A stretch of 64,000 nucleotides of DNA from Gambelia wislizenii (Eukaryota; Chordata; Lepidosauria; Squamata; Crotaphytidae), in assembly GCA_030847615.1 (NCBI GenBank), contig JAUMIR010000002.1, forward strand, positions 118,738,309-118,802,308, read 5' to 3'. The notes under the pieces are model-generated. The model searched no databases and was not told where the DNA came from. It saw only the letters and a list, made by a program, of their open reading frames with translations. The first letter of the stretch is position 1; every line of letters starts with the position of its first letter. Below are positions 24,096-36,295 of the stretch, in pieces. The position numbers were made by a program, and so were the translations under genes.

Positions 24096-24830
24096 TTGTA
24101 ATATATCTCCATGCATCTGAGGAAGCAGATCAAGTCTATGAAGGCTTATGCTACAACTTCTTTCTCTCAGTTTACATGTCTCTATCAGTGAGGTATGGTC
24201 TGTCTTCAAAGGTTCAAAGACAGGATAGTCTTGAATATCAGTTGTTATGGGAAGCAACCACAGGAGAGAACTCTTACCTTCATATCTTGCTACACGCTTC
24301 CCCAAAACCTCTGCTTGACCACAGCAAGAAGGAAGAAACTGGACTAGTTAGTCCTTCAGTCTGATCCAGTGGTGTTCTTATACTTACAGTTGGCTTCATG
24401 CTAACAAGAAATGTGTCAAAAGACAGGCCAAAAAAGTGTATCTTTTTTCTTCATTGATAAAATTAAAAATGGGAGATGTCATTACCCTCTACTGCGTGTC
24501 TATTTTGTTAGAATCACTTTTATGTGTTCATTCTACACCATGGCAAAACAAGTTAGAAACTGCTTGATCTTTTCTTCATCTTTAAATATAAATAAAACAC
24601 TTGCATCATCTAGATTATATTTAACTGTTCAGAGAAGTATAAACATTTCCAGTATCAGCAGAATGTTCTAAGGATTAGGTTAATCTCCAGTAGTTTACCT
24701 TCTGCCCTCGCTGTATCTGCCAACACATTGGCCTATATTTATACACAAGTGGCAGTTATACTTTTTTTTTTTTTTACTGGTGTGACAAAACATATTTTTT
24801 ATAATTTTTAAAAATCCCAGTATATAAATT
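24096..24830. other. Intron sequence, mostly unrecognised
   Basis: Apart from the SINE fragment at 24300-24400 and a T14 run near 24762, nothing recognised. Confidence 0.4.
24300..24400 (+). mobile_element. SINE 3'-end fragment of the same tRNA-derived type
   Basis: 'ctggactagttagtccttcagtctgatccag..gttcttatact' matches the 3' half of that SINE (ggacc..tggtctgatccag..cttatgtt) in + orientation. Short and diverged. Confidence 0.45.
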
Positions 24831-25070
24831 GAGCCAATGTGATGTAGTGATTTGAGTGTTAGACTAGCAGTCAGGGAGATAAGGGTTCAAATCCTTATTC
24901 GGACATGGAAACTCTGCGAGTGGCTTTGGGAAAGTCACTTTCTTTCAGCCTCAGAGGAAGGCAATGGTAAACCCCCTCTAACAAATCTTGCCAAGAAAAC
25001 CCTGTGATAGGTTTACCTTAGGATCACCGGAAGTCTGAAATGACTTGAAGGCACACAACAACAATATAAA
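24831..25070 (+). mobile_element. Sauria-type tRNA SINE with Bov-B-like tail
   Basis: The tRNA head has an A-box-like 'gtagtgatttgagtgttag' and a B box 'gggttcaaatcc'. The body contains 'cagcctcagaggaaggcaat' and 'aatcttgccaagaaaaccc'. The tail 'tcaccggaagtctgaaatg..cttgaaggcacacaacaaca' matches the Bov-B 3' end, so its mobility would depend on Bov-B. Nearly full length. Confidence 0.88.
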
Positions 25071-27017
25071 TTGACAAGATTTATGTTTGCATGGTAATTT
25101 AAACTATTTTTCTGACAGCATGATGCCAAGAGTAAGCCTCACATACAAAATGATAGTTATGCTTTGCTTAGAGGTAACCTTTTCACTTACCATTCTTAAC
25201 CATTTATAATGACAACAGTGCTGCATTCCATAATAACAATCTGGGTTTTAAGATTAATATCACATTTAAATAAAGTTTTGTCTCAGACCACATGATTCTT
25301 CTCAAGAATCCAGACTGTTTAGAGCAGGTTGAAGCAACTTCTGGTGGTGGTAAAATGCAGCTACACACATAAACACACACAAACACACACATACAGCAAT
25401 TTGCTGAATACTGCTGAGAGCTAAACCCTTCTGTGAGTTTGATGATGCAGTGGAGGTGCTGAACAATATTTCCCCCTGCAAAACAAGATTTGTGCTTGGG
25501 CTTTGTTTCAGAGTAAATAAGTCTTGTCCTTGTCTAGCCACCAAAACCCAGCAGTGCAGCAAAAAGTTAAGTGTAAGACTGATGCAAACCCAAAAAGCAG
25601 ATGGGAGTCATAGGCCCCCTGCATACATCATGTGCCTACTTCTGGTTTAGGTTTTTATAGGACATGAACAGAATTGCATCTAGAAATTAGTTGGCAGCCA
25701 GTGCAATTGTTTCAGCTTTAGCATAGAGTTGGTCACAGGAAAGAGTCTGTTACATTCTGCAGCAGCTGAAGTTTTCAGCCCCCCCCCCTCATAATTAAAT
25801 AATTTAGTAAGTTTGGAGGTCAGATTGTATAACTAAATTCAGTGTGGCTAATAGCTTCCATGACCAGAGTAAACCTGCTCCAGTTTGTTCCAGATTTTAA
25901 AGGAGGTATCCAAGGCCTTGTCTATATGAGGCAATAAAATGTGGATTGGTGCACAGTAGCCAGTTCACAGCAGTGTCCATTTGTCTCCACGTTTGTTTGT
26001 TTTTGCAAGATCACCGATATGAGAAGCTATCCATATTTGATGTTCACATGGGCATGCCTGCAAATCAGGATGGTGGGTGTGAGAGAATTACTCGCATTTT
26101 TATTCTCCCCAAGTTGCTACTGCCGAACTGTATTAAAAAAAAAAAAGTAAATCCAAGGTGCGGAAGTGCAACCTTTTGCTTAAACAAGCTTTTTAAAAAA
26201 ACCTATTTTGTTGCCTCACCGCAAACATTCAACATGGCAGTTCCGGCCACTTCCTTGTCAGCAAGCTCCACCCCCACGCACACCCAACCAATCAGTAATC
26301 TACTTCTGTCCTCACAGAGAATGCACTGCAATCTGAATTGTTTGTCCCAATGAGCAGGAATGTACATTTCCCATACAGTTTTTTTTAAACTTCAGGAAAA
26401 GTCACAAAGGCTTTTCCCACGCAGTATATGCCATTTTTGCCCCCCTTCCAAATAAGGTGACTCACTGTGGGATCCCATTTAGACAAAAGGTATTCACCTT
26501 GAATTCTATGAGGAGTATTTTCACAATTTGGACAATCCCCAAGGTGCTGGTCCTATTCCTCAAATAGATTCAGCACCTTGGATGGCTCCTTTAAAGTCTG
26601 GCACAGCACTGACATGGAAGCCTCCAGGAACCACTAAATCCCTTTTCTATATAACTCTTCACACATTCCCCCAGAAGTGACCTCGTCTCTGCTAGCATAA
26701 CCAGTAATCAGTTGTTCCCCTCCCCCCATTACTGACATTTAATGAGGCATCATTAACTCTGATTATTAGTACCCCATGGAGATGCCAGGAACATTTTGAG
26801 CTCTAAGTTTTAAGGCTTCTCACTATCCTTTCAGATGAGTTGATGAGAATTAAAACAGTATAGCCAAAGATGGCTCTAAAAGGCCACACCTTCATTTGTG
26901 AAACTCCAAACAAGAGGCAGGTGCAGGACAGTGTCGTTAAAATGTCATCAGATCAAAATTAGTCACCCAGGCAGTGTGGGTGGCATAGTAACTTCTTGGG
27001 CTAAAAGCAGAGCTTGG
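25071..27017. other. Intron sequence without recognised transposons
   Basis: A (CA)n run at 25364-25393, a C8-10 run near 25780 and an A11 run near 26134. No coding signal of note. Confidence 0.45.
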
Positions 27018-27123
27018 AAAAATTACTTTTTGGATGGCAACTGCCAAGATTCCCCCGGCCAGACTGGCAGCAGCTTTGCTGGATGTGGGATTCTGGCAGC
27101 TGCCATCCAAAAAGGAGAGCTAA
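27018..27123. mobile_element. Short foldback MITE-like element
   Basis: Left arm 'actttttggatggcaactgcc' is inverted at the right end (ggcagctgccatccaaaaag), arms about 40 bp. A related motif (tttttggactacaactcc) occurs at 48793, suggesting a family. Confidence 0.6.
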
Positions 27124-28769
27124 CAGTCTTAACATAGAGCCTGGCTTCATGTGCCTAAACTGAGTCTTAGATTTCTTATCACAAATTGGAATAAATATGG
27201 GATGTAAGTTAACAAACAAATAACTAAGTGAAGAACCCTGAGGTCAGAAATCCACTTCAGTAGGAGTGTAACTATAGGGCGCTGAAATTAGGGCATTGCC
27301 CCCCCTGCCCTGGCATTGAAATTTTCCTTTGATCCCCAAATCTCACAATTATATTTGCTTTGTTTTCATTCCCCTGGTAACTTTGGGTACCTTGGATGCT
27401 TAAGCACCATTTCTAAATGCTCAACTGAAAGTATAAGTTACTGCAATGCTAGAAATGTGTGGACTGAATAGAAATTCCATTTAGGGGGCACAGTTCTTTT
27501 TTTGCTACACCCTGGTAGCTACACACCTACGCTTTGAGTATTCAGAATTGGGTCACCTCTATTCAACCTTAATGGAGTTTCAACAAACATAGCCCTCATT
27601 AAAATGTCAGCAATGATGGAGTTCTAGAGTTAAGCTTTTAGAGCCAAGTTTCTCATCAACACATCTTATAGCTACAAATTCAGTGTTAACTGTGCATTTA
27701 GCAAAGTATTTCCTTTCATCTGACGACCTGAACCTGCGCCATTTAGTTGTACTGGATAATGCCAAATTTTCAATTTATAATATAAGGAGGAAAAAATTAT
27801 CTTATCCTCTTTCTACATGCTGTGTAGTATATGATTGAGCCCTCAGAGTAATCTCTGATTTACACATGGAAAAATTTAGCCTTGTTTCCTTTCTTACTTA
27901 TAATTCAGTTCCTTGTTACTAGCTTAAATTAATTCTTATAATAACATCAGTGTCTGTCTATGGGGATTCCCGTGGCAATACAGTTGTGATAGAAGAAAGA
28001 CAGGTGATTTCTGTAAAGCCTGTTCTGATGTCAAAATCAAAGGCAGCGTCAAGGCAAATTAGAACGCTTTTAGGATCAGGACTAATTCATTAGTGGAGAG
28101 AATGCTCATCACTTAGAAGAAATCTGTACATGACAAAGCCCAGGTAGTTGGCAAGAGCTTCAGAGAAATACAACTTTTAAACAATGTTGCTGTCAGCCAG
28201 CTTACAACTGTACTGCCAGCAGCCTAATTAAGTTTAGTAGAAGTGTGTGTGTATGTGTATGTGTGTGTATAATTCTGATAGGTATAAGCATTTGTCTTAT
28301 ACTGTAAGGGAGGAAAAGGCTCTCCAGTGTATACAAGGCGTGTCATCCAGCTGCTGCTATTGCTACTTCTGCAGGGATTTACCTCTCCTGTGGCCTACTG
28401 ACTGGCTTCCAACTGCCTCTTGGAAGACTTCGGCCCAGGTACTACCCTCCCACACTCAGTTGTGTCATCTCTGGGTGCTGAGAGTATAAAAGCAGGCCAG
28501 AACTGTTCCAGCATCTTCTGCAAGGAAAATCCAGGCAGTGCTATTTGTCAGCCATATGAGAATCCTGGTTTCATTACTAGTGATGTCAGTTTTCCATACT
28601 TCGCAATGTATCTGTGTGTTTTTTCCCTTTTGGTTATATTTATCCTTTCATTGGTAACCCGTCTTTAATTTTTTTTATGGCTTCTGTTTCTTCCATTTTT
28701 TTCTAACCTGATACCTATCCTCTCTCTTCCTTCTTTCCATCTGCCCCTTTCTTGCTCCTTATGGATCTG
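27124..28769. other. Intron sequence without recognised elements
   Basis: A (TG)n run at about 28240-28268. A 'tataaaagcagg' near 28486 could belong to the 5' region of the following LINE, but this is not shown. Confidence 0.4.
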
Positions 28770-30245
28770 TCACTCAATTGCTCCTAAGGGTTCTACTGTT
28801 AATGATTGGTTTCTCTCCAGACCTTTTCACCTCCTTGCTCACACAGAAACCTGGCTCCCTGCCCATGATACGGCTACTTCAGCTACCTTCTCCTTCAGAG
28901 GACTCTTTTCTCATACAAGTCACCATGAGGGCAGAGAGGTGGGATGGGTCTTCCTTTTATCCAGCTTGTGCCAGTTTCAGCTTTTTTTCCTTTCCACCAA
29001 CTCACTGCTTCTCTTCTTTTGAGGCCCATGCTGTGAGAGTCTTTTCACCCCTGCACCTGTGCATTGCAGCCATTTACCATCCATCTAGCCCGTTTTCAAC
29101 TTTTATTTCTGATTTTTATTTTTGGCTGACTTTCTTTCTCACAGATAATAGCCACACTCTTATTATGGGTGATTTTAATAGTCATGTGAATGATTCTGAA
29201 GATCCTGCTGCCTTACATTTTCTTTCTTGTCTTCTTTTGGACTCAAGCTTTCTTCTGATTCACCTACATACTCCCTTGGCTATTGTCTTGATCTTGTTCT
29301 TATTAAGAATTGTTCTGTCTCTTGTTTTTCAGTTACCGAATTTCCTTTGTCTGCGCATCATTTTGTTTATTTTGCGCTTGTTCATAATCCACCTCCTTGG
29401 TATTCTGTTGCTCGCTCCTTTTGAGAGCTTAATTCTGTTAATTCTGAGGCCTTTTTGCAAGCATTGGCCTCTGCTCTATCTTCCTTTAATTCTGTTGGTT
29501 CCTTGGATTCAGCTGTTTCTTTTCTCAACTTTATCTTCGGAGCTCTTGATAGTTTTGCCCCTTTGTCACCACATATGGTCCCTTCCACTAAACCTCCGCC
29601 TTGGCCTACTCCTTTTATCTGGTATCTTAGTTCCTGCTCTTGTGCAGCTGAACATTTGTGGAGGAAAACTAGGAAGTGAGCAGAATACATTCATTATAAA
29701 TTCATTCTTTCATCTTTCTCTTGTGCCATCTCTTTGGCCAAACAGGAATACAATATTTCATTGATTCATGCTAACTCGTAGTGCCCACAGCATCTCTTTT
29801 CCCTTTTAAAGCCCTCCCTCCACCTCTCCCTCCATCATTCTCTGCTGATGATTTTGCAACTTTATTTAATACTAAAATTGAAACTATCCATTCTGAACTT
29901 GCTGCTCATGAACCTTCCTCATTACCAACATATCAAATGTCTGTTTCTTCTACATTTTCTACTTTCCCCAGGCTTTGTTGGATGAACTATCCAAAATGTT
30001 GAAGGTTTCAAATCCTTCTACCTGCTCTTTTGAGCCTGTTCCTTCTCACTTGTTAATTACTGTTGCCTCTGTCATTCTCCCTTCTCTTCTCCATGTTATT
30101 AATCTGTTCCTTTCTACTGGTTTACTTCCATCCGAGTTTCAACATGATACTGTTTCTCCAATTCTTGAGAAACTTTCACTTAGTCCATCTTCTGTTTTTA
30201 ATTATCACCATATTTCATTGTTGCCTTTTCTCTCAAACGTTTTAG
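28770..30245 (+). mobile_element. Decayed L2-like LINE retaining endonuclease and N-terminal RT region
   Basis: Frames on the + strand give LLAHTETWLPAHDTAT, then HTLIMGDFNSHVNDSEDPAA (endonuclease motif GDFN), SPTYSLGYCLDLVL and, from 29975, CSFEPVPSHLL and PSSVFNYHHISLLPFLSNV, the start of the RT domain. Frameshifts separate these parts. The RT catalytic region and 3' end are missing, cut at the Penelope fragment that starts at 30246. The 328-codon ORF at 28778 is a mixture of frames, not a host gene. Confidence 0.7.
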
Positions 30246-30416
30246 ATCATTGTGAAGTTGAAGGCTTTCATGGCCGGCATCCATAGATTTTCCTTGGGGT
30301 GTTTCTGGGCTGTGAGGCCGTGTTCTGGAACAGTTTCTTTCTGACGTTTCGCCTGCATTTGTGGCTGGCATGGGAATCAGATACTTAAATATAATCCTCT
30401 GAGCCTCCCTTATTGG
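30246..30416 (-). mobile_element. Penelope-like element terminal repeat fragment
   Basis: The - strand contains 'CCAGCCACAAATGCAGGC', GAAACGTC, 'CCAGAACACGGCCTCACAGC' and 'ATGCCGGCCATGAAAGCCTT', all shared with 37240-37430 and 40690-40805. The CTGAAGA motif of the other copies is changed here. Confidence 0.75.
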
Positions 30417-32317
30417 GCAGGGGGGGGGATTTACACTGGCTGATGGTTGCCTAAGCCTCAAAAACCTCAAAATGTCCCCAAATCCCCTCTAACAGCCCAG
30501 GAAGGCCCAGAAACATGGGCTTTGGGGGGCATGTGTGGGCAAGAAATGTTAGTTAGTTAGTTAGTTAGTTAGTTTTGCCAGAGCCAGTACAACGGGGGTT
30601 ACGACCCTCCAAGATCTAAAGGGCTAATACACCCCACTAGTATTTCACAGTTCCTGATCACTGGTATAAGATGATAACACTTGGCAAACTAGAAGACAGT
30701 AGGAAAAGAGAAAGACCACTTTACAGACGGATAGACTCAGTCAAAGAAGCCATGGCCTTGAGTCATCCAAACTACCATTTTTGAGGCTCTGTCTACAGAT
30801 TTCAGTTAAATTTCAATTAATGTTTCGCCATAAAATATGATGACTCCAACTGAGAGTCAAGTCTCTAAAGATTTTGGCTTAGTTCCAGAATTCTTCTAGA
30901 GCATATAAATGTGTTTTTGTGAGAATCAAGATAGCCAGATTGCTGCACGTCCTAAAGAGTATAAAGTAGCCCCTCAGTAGTGTATGTTGCAACAGAATAA
31001 TGATAAACAGAGGGTTTCTATTTATGCACAATAGTTCCAATACTTCTCCAGAAGGGGAGGAAAAAATATTAACATGGTGACTGTAATGTATTATACCATG
31101 TCTGTGTCTCATTTTCCTCTCTCTGATGAGGGAGGCTAGGCTGGCCCCTTCTCTGTTGCCCTTCTGCCTGCAGGCAGACCCTTTTATTCACACAACTCTT
31201 TCACATTGTAGCTGGATTATGGTTGAAGAGGGGGATGTTGTTTCCTTACATTGCGTTATTTTAAATCAGGTTTTGTTTGTTCTTATTTGAATTTTATTAT
31301 CATTAGCCACCAACTGTGTGAATTTCTGCCAGAAAGGTGGGATAGTAACTTCATGTAGAAATAAATTATGATCAGATCAGTAGGGTAGTGACCGGAAGTT
31401 GGTACAGAGGTTGCCTGTTCAAATGGGCTATGGCACAGAGTCAGGCCTATTTTTATTTTTATTTTATTTTTTGCACCATATCACTGTCTCTTCCTCAACT
31501 CAGGAACAAAACTACACCAACAAACAACACATTCCATATATGTATTATGGAGGATCTCTCTTGTACACTGGATTTAATTTGTTGCACACTTACCAAAATG
31601 CTTGACACCTCCCCCCGCGCGCACACACACACCTGTATTAATGTAATCCAAAGGCAAGCAATTGCCTTAGAGGTCAATTTTCTGTCTCTGGTACTCTCTG
31701 GGGAGCCTTACAGACTGCCAAAAGTACCCCCCCCCAAAAAAAGCCCTTCCAAATTGTATCTATAAGTCCACTTCTGTTTTTGGTAATGCTAAACAATGTG
31801 GGGGGAGGGGGTCGATTCAGTCGATTCAGAAGGTGGATTGCTGCTCCTGGAGGCTTCCAGAAGGGATAATGCATGCTTCCTACTCCCAAGAAAGGGTAGC
31901 CTGGATAGTCTGGAGGGGCTCAAAGCTGCAGAAACAGCCTGAGAGCTATGTGTGGCCCCAGCTATGTCTGACCCGCTGAAATCTAACAAAGACAAGCAAG
32001 TTCCCAGGTTGTTTGATCTATTACAAAGAAGTCACTTGGTATTAAGAAAGAAGTCCTGCAAAGCTGGGTATTGTATTAGCTGCTTTGAGTTTTTTTTCAA
32101 AAGAGATGCAAGATCAACATAAGCAAACAGGTAAAAGACACATGGATTTCTATCATGTCAAGTCATGTTAGCCTGAAAGGTTCAAAAGCCAATTTACAAC
32201 ATGTTATAATGTCAGTTTGCAAATGACTTCTCCCATAGTGGTTGGCCATGTTATTTAATGAGTTGCAGATGATAACCCAGAGGCTAGCAATGACAGGTCA
32301 AAAGAGGATTTTTAAAT
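30417..32317. other. Mixed intron stretch with small repeat fragments
   Basis: A (GTTA)n array at 30543-30576; a Bov-B fragment at 30697-30770 on + ('ttacagacggatagactcag'); an L2-like 3' end at 31268-31366 on + ('attgaattttattatcatta..aaaggtgggata..aataaat'); a (CG)(CA)n run at 31615-31632. The remainder is not recognised. Confidence 0.55.
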
Positions 32318-32760
32318 ATAGAATCATAGAGTTGGAAGAGACCACAAGGACCATCTAGTCCAACCCCCTGCCATGCAGAATACACAACCAAAACATTCTC
32401 AACAGATGGCCATCAGCCTCTGTTTAAAAACCTCCAAAGAAGGAGACTCTGAGGCAGTGCATTCTACTGCTGAACAGCTCTTACTGTCAGGAAGTTCTTC
32501 CTAATGTTTAAGTGGAATCTCCTTTCCTGCAGTTTGAGTTCATTGCTCCGTGTTACCTAGTCTCTGAGGCGGCAGAAAACAAGCTTGTTCCATCCTCAGT
32601 ATGACATCCCTTCAAATATTTAAACATGGCTATCATGTCACCTCTTGACCTTCTCTTCTCCAGGCTAAACATACCCAGCTCCCCAAGCCCCAAACCGCTA
32701 CTCATAGGGCATGGCTTCCAGACCTTTTACCATTTTGGTCACCCTCCTCTGGACAATATA
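32318..32760 (-). mobile_element. CR1 LINE 3' end
   Basis: Starts with the inverse of the CR1 tail (atagaatcatagagttggaa), then 'accatctagtccaaccccct' and 'gtttaaaaacctccaaagaa', and runs into the C-terminal coding part ('ggtcaccctcctctggac'). Confidence 0.88.
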
Positions 32761-33005
32761 TACTATACTATGAACAAGATGGTCTTTGTATGCCCAGGGA
32801 TGGATTACATTTTCTAGTTTTGGAATTCTTCAAAGTAAAAGCTGATGTCTGTCAAGAAAATTTGCTGCCTGTAGCTCATGCAAAACTTTATTCAGCAGAG
32901 GCCAATCCAGCAATACTGAAGATATATGTAACTTTGCAATCAGCTTAGTTAATTAATCTTTTAGTTGCATTGATTTGACATGAAACTCAAAATATCATAA
33001 ACAAT

Positions 33006-33847
33006 CTCTCTCTATCTCTCTATCTCTGGCTTTCTTCGCAAACGAAGATTCAGGAAGGACTCATCCCGCGCTTTCTGCAAGCGCGCTGATGACTAAAAAG
33101 GCCAATCCGAGATAAACAAGTCCGGTTGCAAAAAGCACAGCAGAAGGTCTCCTTGGGTGATGTTTTTGGGTTGTGATTCTTTCTGCGTTGTCGTTTCTCT
33201 TCAAGACTTGTTCGGCGTGAGTTCTCAAATAAGGCTGCAGCATTGTGGATAGTGCGTCTCCATGCCTCCCGATGTGAGGCCAGGGCGGACCACTGTTGGT
33301 GATCTATTTGGCCAAGCCTGAGATGTTGTTTCAGGGAGTCTTTGTATCGCTTTTTTGGAGCGCCCCTCTTACGCTGACCCGTGGTGAGTTCACCGTAGAG
33401 TAGTATTTTTGGGAGGCGATGGTCCTCCATCCTAGAAATGTGCCCTGCCCAGCGCAGCTGTGTTCTCAATATCATGGCCTCAATGCTGGTGATCCCTGCT
33501 TGCTCAAGGACAGCAACATTTGTCACATAGTCAGTCCAGTGTATATTTAGGATTGTGCGTAGACAGCGCTGATGAAAGCGCTCGAGGAGTCGTAGGTGGT
33601 GGCGATAGGTGACCCATGTTTCAGATCCATAAAGGAGGATAGACAGTACGATGGCTCTATACACACTGATTTTTGTGCTTTGCCTCAGGTGTTTATTGCA
33701 AGGTGTTGATCGGCAAATCAGTGCTCAAGTCCGTTCAGCAGTTCACCTACCTGGGAAGCATCATCTCCTCAGATGCCAAGATTGACAAAGAGATCGATCA
33801 CAGATTAGCAAAGGCATATAGTGCATTTGGAAGACTTCACAAAAGAG
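33006..33847 (-). mobile_element. C2HC-finger LINE, copy 3, with 5' inversion
   Basis: Flanked by a perfect 12-bp duplication ATCATAAACAAT (32994-33005 and 33848-33859). 33006-33698 is LINE on the - strand, beginning at its CT-rich tail. About 33703-33847 is LINE on the + strand and is the segment that should lie just upstream. This is the classical twin-priming structure, with about 10 bases lost at the inversion point. Hairpin at 33033-33048. Confidence 0.9.
33050..33664 (-). CDS. C-terminal part of C2HC-finger LINE ORF (204 codons, unbroken)
   Basis: This frame covers the region after the RT catalytic domain: VLSILLYGSETWVTYRHHLR, RWAGHISRMEDHRLPKILL, GAPKKRYKDSLKQHLRLGQ and the finger CAFCNRTCLSRIGLFSH followed by QRAC. 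The spacing is C-X2-C-X12-H-X3-C, a possible nucleic-acid-binding finger. It is the best-preserved C-terminus of the four copies and is a fragment: RT core and endonuclease are missing. A two-residue insertion or deletion difference from copy 4 is seen near KQHLRLGQ. Confidence 0.82.
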   Translation of the reverse strand: MYRAIVLSILLYGSETWVTYRHHLRLLERFHQRCLRTILNIHWTDYVTNVAVLEQAGITSIEAMILRTQLRWAGHISRMEDHRLPKILLYGELTTGQRKRGAPKKRYKDSLKQHLRLGQIDHQQWSALASHREAWRRTIHNAAALFENSRRTSLEEKRQRRKNHNPKTSPKETFCCAFCNRTCLSRIGLFSHQRACRKRGMSPS

Positions 33848-33859
33848 ATCATAAACAAT

Positions 33860-34980
33860 AATCAATGGGAATGTGACTGAAAAAGTTGCAGGCTTCTAAA
33901 TAGTATTGTATTAAACAGAGTGAGTTATCACATCTATTGTCTTTCAAGGATGAAAATCATGCTATTTTTTAAATTTTTTAAAAAACACCCCCAACTCAGC
34001 CCTCTAAAACATAGTTCCTGACTTCAGTAATATATGTATAATGTCTGTTTTTAAGGAGTTGCTCTTCTGATATGCCATTTGTTTCTATAACTTGAGTACT
34101 TCTGTTGGGTGCTAGTTAGTTTGCTATGCTGTGGTTCTCCCTTCCCTCTCTTTGTGGCACCCTAACTCAGGAGTGTGCCTGCTATGGGTGGTTAGGATTA
34201 GGCACAACCCTCTTCTGCCAGCTGAGCTGAGAACTGTGCCAGAGCAGCCTACCAGAACAACTTCATAGTTAGTTAAGTTCTGCTGGAAGAAGCTGCAAAA
34301 AGGGGCAAGGGATCCACTTGCGTTACACTAGGTTCAAGCCTCCTCTGTCCCAGGGGTGCAGCAACAATGCTGGCTTAAAAGTAAGCCAGGATGATAGTTG
34401 TCCTAGGCAGTTTCAATCACCTTTAAGCTGAGAGGGGTTTGGATGAAACATATTGTCAGCTGGCCTAATGTCAGCTCAGCTGGCCCTTGACCATCTTGAT
34501 CACTTAGGATGGTATTCTAACTTGGCAATGACAGAGTCCGACGGTGTATCTTCTGGTAAACAAGATAACTAAATGATTCTGTTCTCTAAAATATGCATAT
34601 AATAAGATAATACAGAAAACAAGAATTTAGCTTGTTGTTACTACATTGTTAGATTTCTTTGACTGAGTTACCCTTAAGGGGGCAGCATCTGTTTCTTGTG
34701 TTGTAGGTGCTCCTAAAAACATAATTGGGCTCTGAATCTTTCCAAACCACTAGAGCTGCTCCATTAAGACCCTTGTATGTGGTGCAATCTACACTGAATA
34801 CATCTGCTGGGATTAAAAAGTAAATATTGCATATCCAACCTATCATTCTCCCTTGCTATGGAGGAAGCGGTTGCTACACTTGTAGTCTTGAGAGAGCATT
34901 ATTTCTACACTTGCCTTCATAGGCTATTTCACAAAGATCCCCCCACTTCCATTTGCTCACCCTTAGATCAGAGATCAGAG
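33860..34980. other. Intron sequence without recognised elements
   Basis: AT-rich; no repeat or exon recognised. Confidence 0.45.
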
Positions 34981-34981
34981 A

Positions 34982-35112
34982 TCATAGAATCATAGAGTTG
35001 GAAGAGACCACAAGGGCCATCCAGTCCAACCCCCTGCCATGCAGGGATATACAACCAAAGCTCTCATGACAGCTGGCCATCCAGCCTCTGTTTAAAAACC
35101 TACAAAGAAGGA
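34982..35112 (-). mobile_element. CR1 LINE 3' end, short
   Basis: 'atcatagaatcatagagttg', 'gggccatccagtccaacccc' and 'gtttaaaaacctacaaagaa' match the inverse CR1 3' end. Confidence 0.88.
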
Positions 35113-35211
35113 AAATACTGGGGATTTTTTTTCCCCATAGCTTCAAAATTTCCAGAATTTTACATCTCTACAGAGGAGGTCTTCTGAACATCAATATGAG
35201 ACGGAGTAGAG

Positions 35212-35460
35212 TTGTTGTTGCTGCTGCTGTAGTTGTTGTTGTGTGCTTTTAAGTCATTTCTCATTAATGGTTGACCTTAAGGCAACACAGGTTTTTCTTC
35301 ACAAGATTTATTCAGAGGGGCTCTGCCATTGCCTTCATCTAAGGCTGAGATGGTGTGACTTGCCCAAGATCACCCAGTAGGTTTTCATGGCTGAGTTGGG
35401 ATTCAAACCCTGGTCCTAGCCCAACACTCAACCCACTATACCATACCACCTCTTTCGTTA
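35212..35460 (-). mobile_element. Sauria-type tRNA SINE
   Basis: Complement of the element at 24831: (GTT)n tail, 'gtgtgcttttaagtcatttc', 'ccattgccttcatct', 'tgggattcaaaccctgg' (inverse B box) and 'caacactcaacccactatac' (inverse A-box region). More diverged than the 24831 copy. Confidence 0.82.
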
Positions 35461-36028
35461 AGATTATACTCCAGAAGGGTTGCACTTTTTTTCTGTACAG
35501 GTGTTCTGGGAGGTTTTTACTATACATTCCTGCACAGTAGCTGTTTGATTTCCCTTGTATCAGATAACTGTGGAAGAATCCTGCTGCATCAGACCTAAGA
35601 CCTATTTTGTCCAGCATTCTGTTCCTGCACTAGCACTAGATGCACCTATAGAAAGCCCACCAGCAGGACAAGAGTGTAGTTGCCCTCTCCCACCTACATC
35701 CCCCCAAATCTGGTATTCATAATCATGCACTTTCTGATTCTAAAGACATCAAGAGAACAGCCACCTTACCAGGCTATTGTGAAAATCAGTGATATTTATA
35801 GACCATTCTTGCCTATTAAACTGTATTTGTTTATAAACTTTAATTGTTAAATTAAGTCTCATTATTTGAAATTAATGTTACATATTTGATCCTGCAGTAC
35901 ACTTTGTCTACAAAAGGTATTTCTAACTCCCTGCTGAACCACTTTCCTAATGTCCACTGCTTATTTCATATGGCGCCTAGAAAGCAACACAGAGTGGGCA
36001 TGTAAAATATAAAATATAAAAATGAATA
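35461..36028. other. Intron sequence without recognised elements
   Basis: Nothing recognised. Confidence 0.4.
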
Positions 36029-36258
36029 CAGTTGTTCCTCCGTATCCACGGATTTGGTGTCCATGAATTCAAGAACTCATGGCTTGAAAATATTCCCCCA
36101 AAATTAATAATCCAAAAAGCAAACCCCGATTGTGCCATCTTATATAAGGGACACCATTTTGTTATGCCACCGCACACAATGGGACTCCAGCATTCACAGA
36201 TTTTGGTATCCATGGGGGGTCCTGGAACCAAACCCCAGCGAATATGATGGGACAACTG
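36029..36258 (+). mobile_element. Tigger-like MITE, copy 1
   Basis: 230 bp with inverted ends CAGTTGTTCCTCCGTATCC and (inverse of right end) CAGTTGTCCCATCATATTC, flanked on both sides by TA, the target duplication of Tc1/mariner elements. The ends resemble those of vertebrate Tigger/pogo elements. No transposase. Confidence 0.82.
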
Positions 36259-36295
36259 TAGCTAGTGTCTTAATATTTTCTTCTTACGAATTCTG

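Noticed and set aside
24831..24905. tRNA gene
   Set aside because: Only A and B box-like parts are present and they continue into a SINE body; no cloverleaf.
28480..28500. TATA-like tataaaag as a promoter
   Set aside because: An isolated motif with no initiator, CpG cluster or downstream host coding sequence.
28778..29764. 328-codon ORF as a host gene
   Set aside because: It is a shifted reading of a decayed L2-like LINE: true endonuclease motifs appear only in parts of the frame, and hydrophobic low-complexity residues fill the rest.
30543..30576. (GTTA)n array as telomere-like repeat
   Set aside because: Simple tetranucleotide repeat; the vertebrate telomere unit is TTAGGG.
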